A DNA stretch of 64,000 nt from Cymodocea nodosa (lineage: Eukaryota > Streptophyta > Magnoliopsida > Alismatales > Cymodoceaceae), in NCBI GenBank assembly GCA_036874045.1, contig CM072344.1, positions 5,738,501 to 5,802,500 on the forward strand, read 5' to 3'. The notes beneath the pieces are model-generated. The model was given only the letters and a program-made list of their open reading frames with translations, did no database searches and was not told the origin of the DNA. The translations under genes and the position numbers were made by a program. Positions within the stretch are counted from its first letter, which is position 1, and each line of letters starts with the position of its first letter. Shown one piece after another: positions 10,044 through 20,620 of this stretch.

Positions 10044-11346
10044 TAATTAAAGTAACAGCCATGTAAGTTTGTTAATTAAAGAAATTAAAATGGTATTGCA
10101 AAGTTGTGGAAATTGAAAATTTTTATGAACTTGCTGTAACTATCCGATAATTGAGATTGTAAAATTTATATAAACTGTAACTACTTGAATGTTATATTTA
10201 AAAGGCTATATAAGATGCTATAGAATTTACTATTTATGCAAATCTAGATATAGTATCTTATGTTTTTTTTTCTGAATTTCATGAGTTTAACAATTTCATG
10301 ATTTTAAAATGAAATCAGAATGCTTAATGAAAAAAAAAAAAAAAAATTAACTGAAGTCCTAAAGGAGCTGAGATGTGAATTCTAGATTAAATGAAACATA
10401 TATGATGAAAGATAAATTTAATTTGACTGATTGAACTTGTAGAATGATTTATATGTAGATCTTATTAAACTATAGAAAAAGTATGAGGTTATTGTTATGG
10501 ATTCATATTTTCAGTAAATGATAGAAACATGACTATATGAGATTGGTGTTTTACTGCATCTGTATTAATGAAATACATACATATATAGTATGTGATTAAT
10601 GTTTTGTGTGTGTATTTTGATTAAAAAAAAAAAAGAGAAAATTTTGAGAGTTTATTGACTTGTTTGATCACGAGCATTTTGTACTTGAGCAGATAGGTAT
10701 GTAAGGATTGCTGACCTGAAAAAAGACTCTTAAAATCTGGCAACCTAAGATCCTAATCAGATCTGGGATTATTGACTGAAAGCTCGTTACATGGGTACAT
10801 TAGAAAGCTCTTGTATGATTCAAGCTTGTCATATTAACTTTTAAAGTACGAAAAAAAGAAAAAAAGAAAAATATATACATATACTGTTTTGAAAAGATAC
10901 AAGTGTTTTGTGAAATATAGATATCTTATGAATCGAGTATATTTTTTGTTATCTAGAATTGCTGTAATATGAATCTAGAATTGACTTTTGAAGTTGTTTA
11001 ATAGAGATACAATTCTTTATTCTACTTGTCTTAATCATATTGAATTGGATTGTATATTTTGATTTGTATGTTGTTCAAATTTCTTCTAGAAATATTATTG
11101 GAAAATTTAGGATGGCAAATGATGAAAAGAAGAACAAACGATAATATAATTAACACTGATGTGATGATGATATACTTTGTATGTAATTTGCATATATTCT
11201 AAGTATATTTACAAGTTGATTACTAAAACATACAGAATATATTTTTATGCTAAATAGAAAAAAAGAAAAGAACAAGAATTAGTTCTAACACTTTTAGAAA
11301 GCCCAATTAATTAGATCTTAGTTTCCTAAGGGACTAGCAAAATTTA

Positions 11347-11359
11347 GGTATGGGGGAAG
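11347..11359 (+). promoter_or_regulatory. E1 polypurine tract at the 3' LTR (PPT2)
   Basis: GGTATGGGGGAAG directly before the LTR start; primer for plus-strand DNA in LTR elements. Confidence 0.8.
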
Positions 11360-13564
11360 TATTTAGAATGAAAAAGTGCATATTATTAACGGTTAAATGA
11401 TGGTTAATTGCATAATCTTTAGCTTATCATATAAGAATTAAGCCATTATGTTATAATTGCACTGTTATATGCTTTAATTGAAGAATATGCTTAATTTTGG
11501 GGAATTAATGTTAATTTAGTACATTTCTGAACTGTCGGTAAGTTGCAGGCTGTGAAATTCTTATGTATCCAAATTTTTTGATAATTCAGACAGTTATGTT
11601 TAACATACCGAACATATTCAGATAGTTATGTTTAACAAACTGAACATGTATCGGATAGTTATGTTTAAATTGCCGAATAGTTATGTTTTGAAAGAATATT
11701 TTATTATTTCCTAAAGTACACACGTCGAAACCATAATGCATGACTTAAGTGAACTTTCAGTAAGATATCTATAGCTATCTGAAATTGCAGCTGGGCATCA
11801 GACAGTTATATGTATAACTCTCTAAAATCTCTTTTTATTTATAAAATAGCTAAGGACACGTGTCATGTTCTAGTAAAGTGACTTAAGTGGATTTTTGGTG
11901 AGTTAGCTGTAACTATCCGAAATGCATCTAAGCATCGGATAGTTAGACCTGTAACTCTCTGAAATGTTATTTTATGATTAAATTGCTGCTGACACGTGTC
12001 GAGATCTAGTAGATTTACATAAGTTATATATCGGTGAGTTATTTGTAAGTATCCGAAATACATCTGAGCTTCGGATAGTTAAGTTTATAAGTATTTGAAA
12101 TGCACCTAAGCATCAGATAGTTAAGTTTATGCACGTGTTTTATAGTTAAATCAACGAAGAAAGTCCGTTGAGTTATCTGTAACTCCACGGACTATTTATT
12201 TTCTAATATGCCACTGTAGCGGTTGTAGAAACAAGACAATTGGAAGAAAAACCACGATTGCCTGTATTGCGCAGGGAGAAGAAATCATCGCCATTGATAT
12301 GAATGAAGGAAATCCAACCGACCATTCAAGTAGAAATAGTTACTACTGAAGAAATATAAAAGAAAAGAAGAAAAAGAAGTAAAGGGTGTGTGTGTGATCA
12401 ATGGACGGCTAGTGTACACAAAGGAGAAACATCTAGCTTTCTGTAGATAGTATCAGCGATTCTCCGAAGTATCACACCAACCATCGTTACCACCACCATC
12501 ATCACCGACCATCGGAGGTCTGTGAGAATACTTTCTTGATGTCGGGTAGATTCCGAGCTAAACACAGTGCTTGACAACCACTGTGAGGAGTGATCGCGTC
12601 GCGGGAAGGGAAGCCATTTTCACCAAGCACCGACTCATATTTCAGGAGATCATAAAGCTTTTAGCCTTGGCTTCGGGTTGATGCCTGTATGCTGAAGAGA
12701 AGATTATCTTGCAATTCTGGACTCGCGATTCTTTAGGGAGAGGAGACAGAATTGTAAGTGGTTTAATTTTCAGTGGTGTAATCACGTTGCAAGTAGTGTC
12801 AGAAGTATTTAATGTCGAGTGAGATTACTTTACATTTCACCTTTTGCCCATTTCCATGTTCATATAAAAACAAAAATACCAAAAACAATTTATCTATGTT
12901 TGTATGTTGTATTTGAGTGTTGTATTGTTTGTGTTGTATCGTGATTAATTTTATCTTTGTCAGTGTTGTGATTGTTTCATATTGTTTTAGTTTTACAGTT
13001 TACTGAAATTTGTTCGTTCAAAAGACTTAAAGATTTTAATGGTTATTGCTTGAATTATCTGAATGTTAGTATTGCTTAATGATAAATCCAATGTTAACTA
13101 ACATTAAAGAGCTTAATTTATGTTATTTACAATCTGTGGAATCGCCCAATGGTTGGCCGAATTCCTCTGTAAATAGCAGTATTAAAAATAAAAGACAGGC
13201 TCGAGGAGTTAACTTAAGTCCATGAGGTTAGTCTATCGAGTTAGCCACAACTCAACGAACTTTGTCTATTGAGTTAACTGTAATTCAATGGAGAGCTTAT
13301 TGAATATATAAATTTGATTGTTAACAAACGAACAATTCTCAAATTCTTCAGCAATTCCCTATGGGATCGACCTGTACATGCACACTGATACAATAGACAC
13401 TATGCACTTGTAGTTAAAGTACAAATTGGACTTAATATCTAAATTGTATTAAAGGTTGTTTGTTTACTTCTAAAAGAAAGAATAGGCATAAAGATAAATT
13501 AACTCAGTAAAAACAGAAGTAACAAATCCAAGTTTTTCTGGTATGTTATTGGAGATCTAACTAA
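11360..13564 (+). repeat. L1: 3' LTR of E1
   Basis: Starts right after the polypurine tract and matches L2 (18270) and L3 (53226) along its length, about 2.2 kb. The U3 part (about 11700-12190) is built of repeated modules with ACACGTGTC-like boxes, ACTTAAGT, and dyads such as CGGATAGTTA...TAACTCTCCG. A TATAAA lies at 12355-12360. U5 has the group's GGGATCGACCTGTAC at 13363-13377. The end is set by the primer-site-like sequence at 13571 and is uncertain by a few bases. Small open frames inside look accidental. Confidence 0.82.
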
Positions 13565-13570
13565 ATATTC

Positions 13571-13602
13571 TGGTGTCGTGCGGGGAAAACACAAACAGGC
13601 AT
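13571..13602 (+). promoter_or_regulatory. Primer-binding-site-like leader after L1
   Basis: TGGTGTCGTGCGGGGA followed by AAACACAAACAGG. L2 is followed by the same leader (20406-20433). It resembles a decayed tRNA-Asp-type site. A primer site after a 3' LTR means that internal sequence of another copy once followed. Confidence 0.55.
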
Positions 13603-14577
13603 CAACCCGAAGCCAAGGCTAAAAGCTTTACGATCTCCTGAAATATGAGTCGGCGCTTGGTGAAAATTGTTTCCCTTCCTGCGATGCGATCACTCCTCAC
13701 AGTGGTTGTCAAGATCTCTGGTTTGCTCGGAATCGACCCAACATCAAGAAAGTATTCTCACAGACCTCCGATGGTTGGTGATTATGGTGGTGGTAACGTG
13801 GTGGTAACGATGGTTGGTGTGGTACTTTGGAGAATTGCCAACACTATCTATAGAAAGCTCGGTGCTCCTCCTTTGTACACACTAGCCGCCCATCGATCAC
13901 ACACGCACACTTTACTTCTTTTTCTTCTTTTCTTTTATATTTCTTTAGTAGTAACTGCTTCTGCTTGAATGGTCGGTTGGATTTCCTTCATTTGTATCAA
14001 CGGCAATGATTTCATCTCCCTACACTACGTGCAAACGTGGTTATTCTCTTCCTTGTCTATTCCTGCAACCGCTATAGTGCCATATTAGAAAATAAATAGT
14101 TTGTGGAGTTATAGATAACTCAACGGACTTTCTTTGTTGATTTAACTATAAAACACATGCAAAAATTTAACTATCTGATGCTCAGATGCATTTCGGATAC
14201 TTACAAATTTAATTATCCGATCCTCAGATGCATTTCGAATAGTTACAGATAACTCACTAATATATAACTTAAGTAAATCTACCAGATTTTGACACGTGTC
14301 AGCAGCAATTTAACAATAAAATACACATTTCAGAGAGTTACAGATCTAACTATCTGATGCTCAGATGCATTTCGAATAGTTATAAATAACTCACTGAAAA
14401 TCCACTTAAGTCACTTTCCTAAAACATGACACGTGTCCTCAGCTATTTTATAAATAAAAAGAGATTTCGGAGGGTTACACATATAACCGTCTAATGCCCA
14501 GCTGCAATTTCGGATAGTTAGAGATAACTCATCGAAAGTTCACTAAAGTCATGCATTATGGTTTTGACACGTGTACT
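13603..14577 (-). repeat. Inverted partial E-family LTR
   Basis: Reverse complement of about 11700-12690 of L1 (U3 modules through the beginning of R). It joins the L1 leader at a short ACAGG overlap and, on the right, joins E4 gag sequence near 14577. With L1 it forms a long inverted repeat with arms of nearly 1 kb. The open frame at 13645-13968 lies inside and is read antisense to the LTR; it does not look like a gene. Confidence 0.8.
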
Positions 14578-14584
14578 TAAAATG

Positions 14585-15206
14585 GGTTTTTAAAGTTATG
14601 TAGTGAAGAAGCATCGGCATATTTAGAAAACTTTGCAAAAAGAACTGTATAGTGGGAAAACTCGGTTGAAGCTATTGTAGATAAAAAATATTGCCAAGAG
14701 GAATGCATGAAATAGATTCAGGTACTATGCTTGAAATGAAATTAAATGAATTAACAAAGAAAATAGAAGAGTTATCATTAAATCAAAAGCTAGCAGAAAA
14801 GAATGCAAACATAAATGATTTAGATATTATTTATGCAAGAAATCAGAGAGATAACTTGGGAAATTCTTAAAATCCTAATTGGAGAAATCACCTGAATTTA
14901 TCTTGGAGAAACAACAATTTCTAGGGAGGAGAAAATGTAAATGAGAAGAATATAAGTTATGAAGCATTACTCGAACAAGGATCTAAAATAGAGAAATTAG
15001 AAAAGATAATCCAACAATTAAACAATCGTCTAGATTTTGTATTTGGGAACGCTGCAATTCAAAATCAAAATAGAATTATACCACCTAGACAGAAGGAACC
15101 AATGGAAGTTAGACCTACTAGAGGATTGCCAATACAAGCAATACCTAACCCTGTCAATAGATTTGTTAATGAAATTGATACCTCTTCTAGGAGGGTAGCT
15201 GAATGA
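14585..15206 (+). pseudogene. E4 gag remnant (C-terminal half)
   Basis: Matches E1 from about 7636 to 8260, including the Asn/Trp-rich WRNH segment near 14880. Only the second half is present. Confidence 0.8.
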
Positions 15207-15395
15207 AGCAACATATCTGAAGCAACTATCTGTATATATATATGTTTTTATTTATAGTTAATAGTATCGTAGAGTTAGTCCTTAACTCAACGAACTTAGT
15301 CCGTTGAGTTATGCTTTAACTCCACGAGGGTGTGTAGTAGTTATGTTAATTTTTGTCTCTGCTAAATTTTTGTTTGTGTTATATAGAATCAACAA

Positions 15396-16519
15396 ATGGA
15401 ATTGATGCAATTACCGTTAGATGCACTAAGGGAAGTACGGAGTAATTTATCAACTAAAGATCTATGCAGGCTGTGTTGTGTATCAAAGGAAATTAAAGAC
15501 CGTATTGAAGAAAAATATTTTTAGGGACTACAAGCTGCAAAAATGACTAAGATTAGAGATGGATTTATATGGAGGTCATTTAATCGTAGTTCAAATACCT
15601 ATGAATATCTGGCTATGGAAGAAACTACTGGAATTCCACCTAATACATTAGAAGGAATAAATCATATTATGGGGATAGATGAAGGATTAATCATATACAA
15701 GATGAGACCAAGGTATGCAAGTTTATTATTACTTGATATTTTGATAAGAAATCCTATAACAGGAGAAGAATGGAATATAGGAAGACCTAATAGATTTGAA
15801 GTACCAACTGTAAATTGTGGATCGGCTTTGATATTTTCTGATATAAATTCTGCAATTCCTGAAAAATTATATTATTGGAGACCTACAGGAAATTGGGGTG
15901 AAGATTTATGTTTAAGTGTGTATAATTTTCTGAAAATATTATGATATATCTTGGTCAGGAATCATTAATTAACCAAACACATGTCATACTTGATGGATAT
16001 ATATATCTTGTCACAGATATATCAATTGCATTTGGATCTGATTTATACATAGTGAGCATAGACAGTTATGATGAATATATAGAAATTTTACCTATATTGA
16101 GAGAAATAGCTAAACCACCATCTGTAGAATTTAATAAAATTCAAATAGGAATGTGGTATAATGAAGAAGATGATCCTACTTTATGTCTGATAAGATAGTG
16201 GGAGGAATTGATGAAATTTCAAATATGGATTATGGAAGACATAAATGAATGGAAGTGGGAAGAGAAGTATATTGAAATAGATGTAGAAATAGAAACTACT
16301 ACATTACCTTGGAATCAAAAAGGATCCCTTTCTACATTTCATATCATTAATGGTAATACACTTGTATTTGGAATTTATAATATATTACACATTTACAAAT
16401 TAAGAAGGAACAAGAACTGCATTGAAACAGAATTAATAGCAAGAAGAACTATGCCTAAAAAGTTTGCTTGGACTGATACATTTATTCCATTTGTTCCTAC
16501 TTTTCAATCATGTTCTTAA
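15396..16519 (+). pseudogene. E4 F-box gene (decayed)
   Basis: The start is ATG 15396, after GTTATATAG|AATCAACAA, a good acceptor-like context. The F-box (LPLDALREV, LCRLCCVSKEI) is followed by the F-box-associated part with IRNPITGEEWNIGRPNRF, LYYWRPTGNWG, and the C-terminal FVPTFQSCS. It is close to the E1 and E5 copies, and most differences look like single substitutions. As in E1 it lies between gag and the 3' UTR. It carries a few breaks. Confidence 0.75.
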
Positions 16520-18269
16520 GCTGTGATTTTGTGTGTTTAATGTTGTGTGTATTCTACGTTTATTTTTAGAAAAAATATAGTTTTCATTTTATTTTATAAA
16601 AAAAACAAAATATCAATCTAGTTTGTTGGTATCTATTCTGGGAAACCAACTAGGTTGCTTGTGAGCCACTAGAGGCATAGAAGCTTGGGTTCCACATAAG
16701 ACACTGATTTCTTAATATCTGTTAAATGTTATTTTGTTTTATATTCTGCTTTTATCTGTGAATGAAAAGTTTTCTAGAATCAAAAATCGGAATATGCCGA
16801 AGAAGATACAAACGAAACAAGGTATGTAACCAATTACTTATCTTGAATTTTAAATCAAACAAAACTGTATTCATGCCTGCTACAATTACTATACTTATTG
16901 TCAAATCTTTTACATTGAGAACAATGTAAAATGTAGGTATGGGGGGGGGAGGTAATTAAAGTAACAGCCATGTAAGTTTGTTAATTAAAGGAATTAAAAT
17001 GGTACTGCAAAGTTGTGGAAATTGAAAATTTTTATGAACATACTGTAACTATCTGATAATTGAGATTGTAAAATTTTTATAATCTGTAACTACTTGAATG
17101 CTATATTTAGAAGGCTATATAAGATGTTATAGAATTTACTATTTATGCAAATCTCGATATAGTATCTTATGTTTTTTTTCTGAATTTCATGAGTTTAATA
17201 GTTTCACGATTTTAAAATAAAATCAAAATGCTTAATGAAAAATCAGTAAATTATCTAAAGTCCTAAAGGAGCTGAGAAGTGAATTCTAGATTAAATGAAA
17301 CACATATGATTAAAGATACGTTTAATTTGACTAATTGAACTTGTAGAATGATTTATGTGTAGATCTTATTAAACTACAGAAAAAGTATGAGCATATTGTT
17401 CTGGATACATATTTTCAGTAAATGATAGAAGTATGACTATATTAGATTGGTGATTACTACATCTGTATTAATGAAATACGTACATATACAGTATGTGATT
17501 AATGCTTTGTTTTGTGTGTATTTTGATTAAAAAAAGAAGAAGAAAAAAAAAAAAAATTTTGAGAGTTTATTGACTTGTTTGATTATGAGCCTTTTGCACT
17601 TGAATAGATAGGTATGTAAGGATTGTTGACCTGAAGAAAGACTCTTGAAATCTGACAACCAAAGATCCTGATTAGATCTGGGATTGTTGACTGAAAGCTC
17701 ATTACATGGGTACATTAGAAAGCTCTTGTATGATTCAAGCTTGTCAAATTAACTTTTAAAGTACAAAAAAAAATTATATATATATACATATACTATTTTG
17801 AAAAGAGACAAGTGTTTTGTAAAATACAAATATCTTATGAATCGAGTATATTTTCTGTTATCTAGAATTGTTGTAAAATGAATCTGGAATTGACTTTTGA
17901 AGTTGTTTAATGGAGATACAATTCTTTATTCTACTTGTCTTAATCATATTGAATTGGATTGTACTTTGATTCGTATGTTGTTGAAATTTCTTTTAGAAAT
18001 CTTATTGGAAAATTCAAGATGGCAGATGATGAAAAGAAAAACAAACGATAATATAATTAACACCTATGTGATGATGATATACTTTGTATGTAATTTACAT
18101 ATATTTTAAGTATATTTACAGGTTGATTACTGAAACATATAAAATATATATTCTTATGCTGAACAGAAGGAAAAAGAAAGAATAAGAATTAGTTCTAGCA
18201 CTTTTTGAAAGACCAATTAATTAGATCTTAGTTTGCTAAGGGACTAGCAAAATTTAGGTATAGGGGAAG
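16520..18269 (+). other. E4 3' UTR
   Basis: Same plan as E1: donor-like AAG|GTATGTAAC at 16821/16822, internal polypurine tract at 16932-16952 after an ATTGAGAACAATG box, and the LTR-adjacent tract GGTATAGGGGAAG at 18257-18269. An A-rich run near 17530-17556 gives a spurious poly-Phe frame on the minus strand. No gene. Confidence 0.8.
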
Positions 18270-20398
18270 TGTTTAAAATGAAAAAGTGCATATTATTAAC
18301 AGTTAAATGATGGTTAATTGCATAATATTTAGCTTATCATATGAGAATTAAGCCATTATGTTATAATTGCACTGTTATATGCTTTAATTAAAGAATCTGC
18401 TTAATTTTGGGGACTTAATGTTAATTTAGTACATTTCTGAACTATCGGTAAGTTGCAGGCTATGAAATTCTTAAGTATCTGAATTTTTTGATATTTTGGA
18501 CAGTTATGTTTAACAGACTGAACATGTCGGATAGTTATGTTTAAATTGCCGAACAGTTATGTTTTGAAAGAATATTTTATTATTTCCTAAAGTACACATG
18601 TAAAAACCATAATGCATGACTTAAGTGAACTTTCGGTGAGTTATCTCTAACTATCCGAAATTGTAGCTGGGCATCAGACAGTTATATGTGTAACCCTCCG
18701 AAATCTCTTTTTATTTATAAAATAGCTGAGGACACGTGTCATGTTTTAGGAAAGTAACTTAAGTAGATTTTCGGTGAGTTATTTATAACTATCCGAAATG
18801 CATCTAAGCATCAGATAGTTAGATCTATAACTCTCCGAAATGTGTATTTTATTGTTAAATTGCTGCTGACATGTGTCGAATCTGGTAGATTTACTTAAGT
18901 TATATATCGGTGAGTTATTTGTAAGTATCTGAAATACATCTAAGCATTGGATAGTTAAATTTTTGCACGTGTTTTATAGTTAAATCAACGAAGAAAGTCC
19001 GTTGAGTTATTTATAACTCCATGGACTATTTATTTTCTAATATGCCGTTGTAGCGTTTGCAGGAACAGAAAAACCACGTTTGCACGTAGCACGTAGGGAG
19101 ATGAAATCATCGCCGTTGATAGGAATGAAGGAAATCCAACCGACCATTCAAGCAGAATCAGTTACTACTGAAGAAATATAAAAGAAAAGAAGAAAAAGAA
19201 GTAAAGTATGTGTGTGTGATCGATGGACGGCTAGTGTGACAGAGGAGGAGCATCGAGCTTTCTGTAGACAGTGTCGGCAATTCTCCAAAGTACCACACCA
19301 ACCATCATTACCACCACGTTACCACCACCATAATCACCAACCATCGAAGGTCTGTGAGAATACTTTCTTGATGTCAGGTCGATTCCGAGCAAAACACAGT
19401 GCTTGACAACCACTATGAGGAGTGATCCGTCGTAGGAAGGGAAACCATTTTCACCAAGCACCGACTCATATTTCAGGAGATCGTAAAGCTTTTATCCTTG
19501 GCTTCAGGTTGATGCTTGTATGTTGAAGAGGAGATCATCTTGCAATTCTGGACTCGCGATTCTATAGGGAGAGGAGACAAAATTGTAAGTGGTTTAACTT
19601 TTAGTGGTGTAATCACGTTGCAAGTAGTGACGGAAGTATTTACTATCAAGTGAGATTACTTTACATTTCACCTTTCACCCATTTCCATGTTCATATTAAA
19701 ACAAAAATACCAAAAAAATAGTTTATCTTTGTTTGTATGTGGTATTTGAGTGTTGTATTGTTTGTGTTGTATCGTGATTAATGTTATATTTATCAGTGTT
19801 GTGATTGTTTTATGTTAGTTTTAGTTTTACAGTTTACTGAAATTGGTTTGATCAAAAGACTTAAAGATTTTAATGGTTACTATTTGAATTATCTGAATGT
19901 TAGTATGCTTAATGATAAATCCAGTGTTTACTAACATTAAAGAGCTTAATTAATGTTATTTACAATCTGTGGAATTGCCCAATGGTTGGCCGAATTCCTT
20001 TGTAAATAGCAGTATTAAAAAGAAAAGACAAGCTCGTAGAGTTAACTTAAGTCCACGAGGTTAGTCCGTTGAGTTAGCCATTACTCAACGAACTTTGTCT
20101 GTTGAGTTAACTATAATTCAACAGAGAGCTTATTGAATATATAAATTTGATTGTTAACAAACAAACAGTTCTCAAGTTCTTCAGCAATTCCCTGTGAGAT
20201 CGACTTGTATTTGCACACTGATACAATAGACACTATGCACTTGCAATTAAAGTACAAATTGGAATTAATATCTAAATTATTTTAAAGGTTGTTTGTTTAC
20301 TTCTAAAAGAAAAAGAATAGGCATAAAGCTAAATTAACTAAGTAAAAACAGAAGTAGCAAATCCAAGTTTTTCTGGTACGTTATTGGAGATCTAATCA
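18270..20398 (+). repeat. L2: LTR of E4
   Basis: TGTTTAAAATGAAAAAGTGC start, about 2.13 kb, ending near TCTAATCA before the primer-site-like sequence. U3 modules with dyads lie at about 18620-19030; TATAAAA at 19177-19183. Confidence 0.82.
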
Positions 20399-20405
20399 GA
20401 TATTT

Positions 20406-20620
20406 TGGTGTCATGCTAGGAAAACACAAACAGGTTGCTACGGAAATTGCTATAAGCAAAGAGAGAAAAATCAGGTCAAACAACGAAGTTGCCCTAGAAT
20501 TAATCCAACGTAAGTCTCGACTCTAGTTCAAAAGATGAATAGGTAGACGAGCTCGATGGGTGATCTAGGAGTAAGAAAGGAAAGAAAATAAAGAAGAGGT
20601 AACTGAAGAACAAGAGTAGT
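20406..20620 (+). pseudogene. Primer-site leader and stub of the PF20167-type ORF after L2
   Basis: TGGTGTCATGCTAGGA (20406-20421), then AAACACAAACAGG, then about 190 bp encoding a stretch like EIAISKERKIRSNNEVALE. This matches the N-terminal half of the E5 ORF near 49440-49590, which normally lies 3' of integrase. The rest is lost at the C1 insertion. Confidence 0.65.

Larger units (their letters stand above)
9590..11359 (+). other. E1 3' UTR
   Basis: Non-coding, AT-rich, with T and A runs. It holds a donor-like AAG|GTATGTAAC at 9915/9916, the internal polypurine tract after CATTGAGGACAATGC (about 10010-10043), and the LTR-adjacent tract at 11347-11359. The part from about 10250 to 11220 is homologous to the 3' UTR of copia C1 (28850-29800), although C1 belongs to another superfamily. 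It recurs in E4 (16520-18269) and E5 (32393-34145). Confidence 0.8.
1..13564 (+). mobile_element. E1: Athila/Tat-group Ty3/gypsy retrotransposon, left end outside window
   Basis: Order seen on the + strand: end of RNase H, integrase, spacer, PF20167-like ORF, spacer, small exon and intron, gag, F-box gene, long 3' UTR with two polypurine tracts, 3' LTR (L1). The 5' LTR, protease and most of RT lie left of the window. The same order is seen on the minus strand in E5, so it belongs to the family and is not a local accident. A 2.6-kb LTR piece of another family (T1) sits inside at 3956-6586. The element is a fossil: coding parts carry many interruptions, probably more than ten. L1 is followed by primer-site-like leader sequence, as expected if E1 and E4 once formed a tandem array sharing an LTR. 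The lineage call rests on integrase motifs and LTR-end sequence; the exact clade within Athila/Tat is uncertain. Confidence 0.85.
14578..20620 (+). mobile_element. E4: second E-family copy, left part missing, right part cut by C1
   Basis: Gag C-terminal half, F-box gene, 3' UTR, polypurine tract, LTR L2, leader, and a stub of the ORF that in E5 follows integrase. Everything left of mid-gag is replaced by the inverted LTR piece. Its right end is the insertion point of copia C1 at 20621. Broken, with several interruptions. Confidence 0.8.

Noticed and set aside
13645-13968. 107-residue frame
   Set aside because: It is antisense to the E-family LTR in the inverted fragment; the matching frames in L1 to L3 are not kept and the His/Leu-rich product has no recognisable domain.
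17527-17715. 62-residue minus-strand frame with a poly-Phe start
   Set aside because: Produced by an A-run in the E4 3' UTR; the frame is not kept in E1 or E5.
19212-19406. Short frame in L2 with EHRAFCRQCRQF, which recalls the SBP-box FCQQCSRF motif
   Set aside because: Only one Cys pair fits, the later zinc ligands and the basic nuclear signal are missing, and the other LTR copies do not keep the frame. Most likely chance in an LTR R region.
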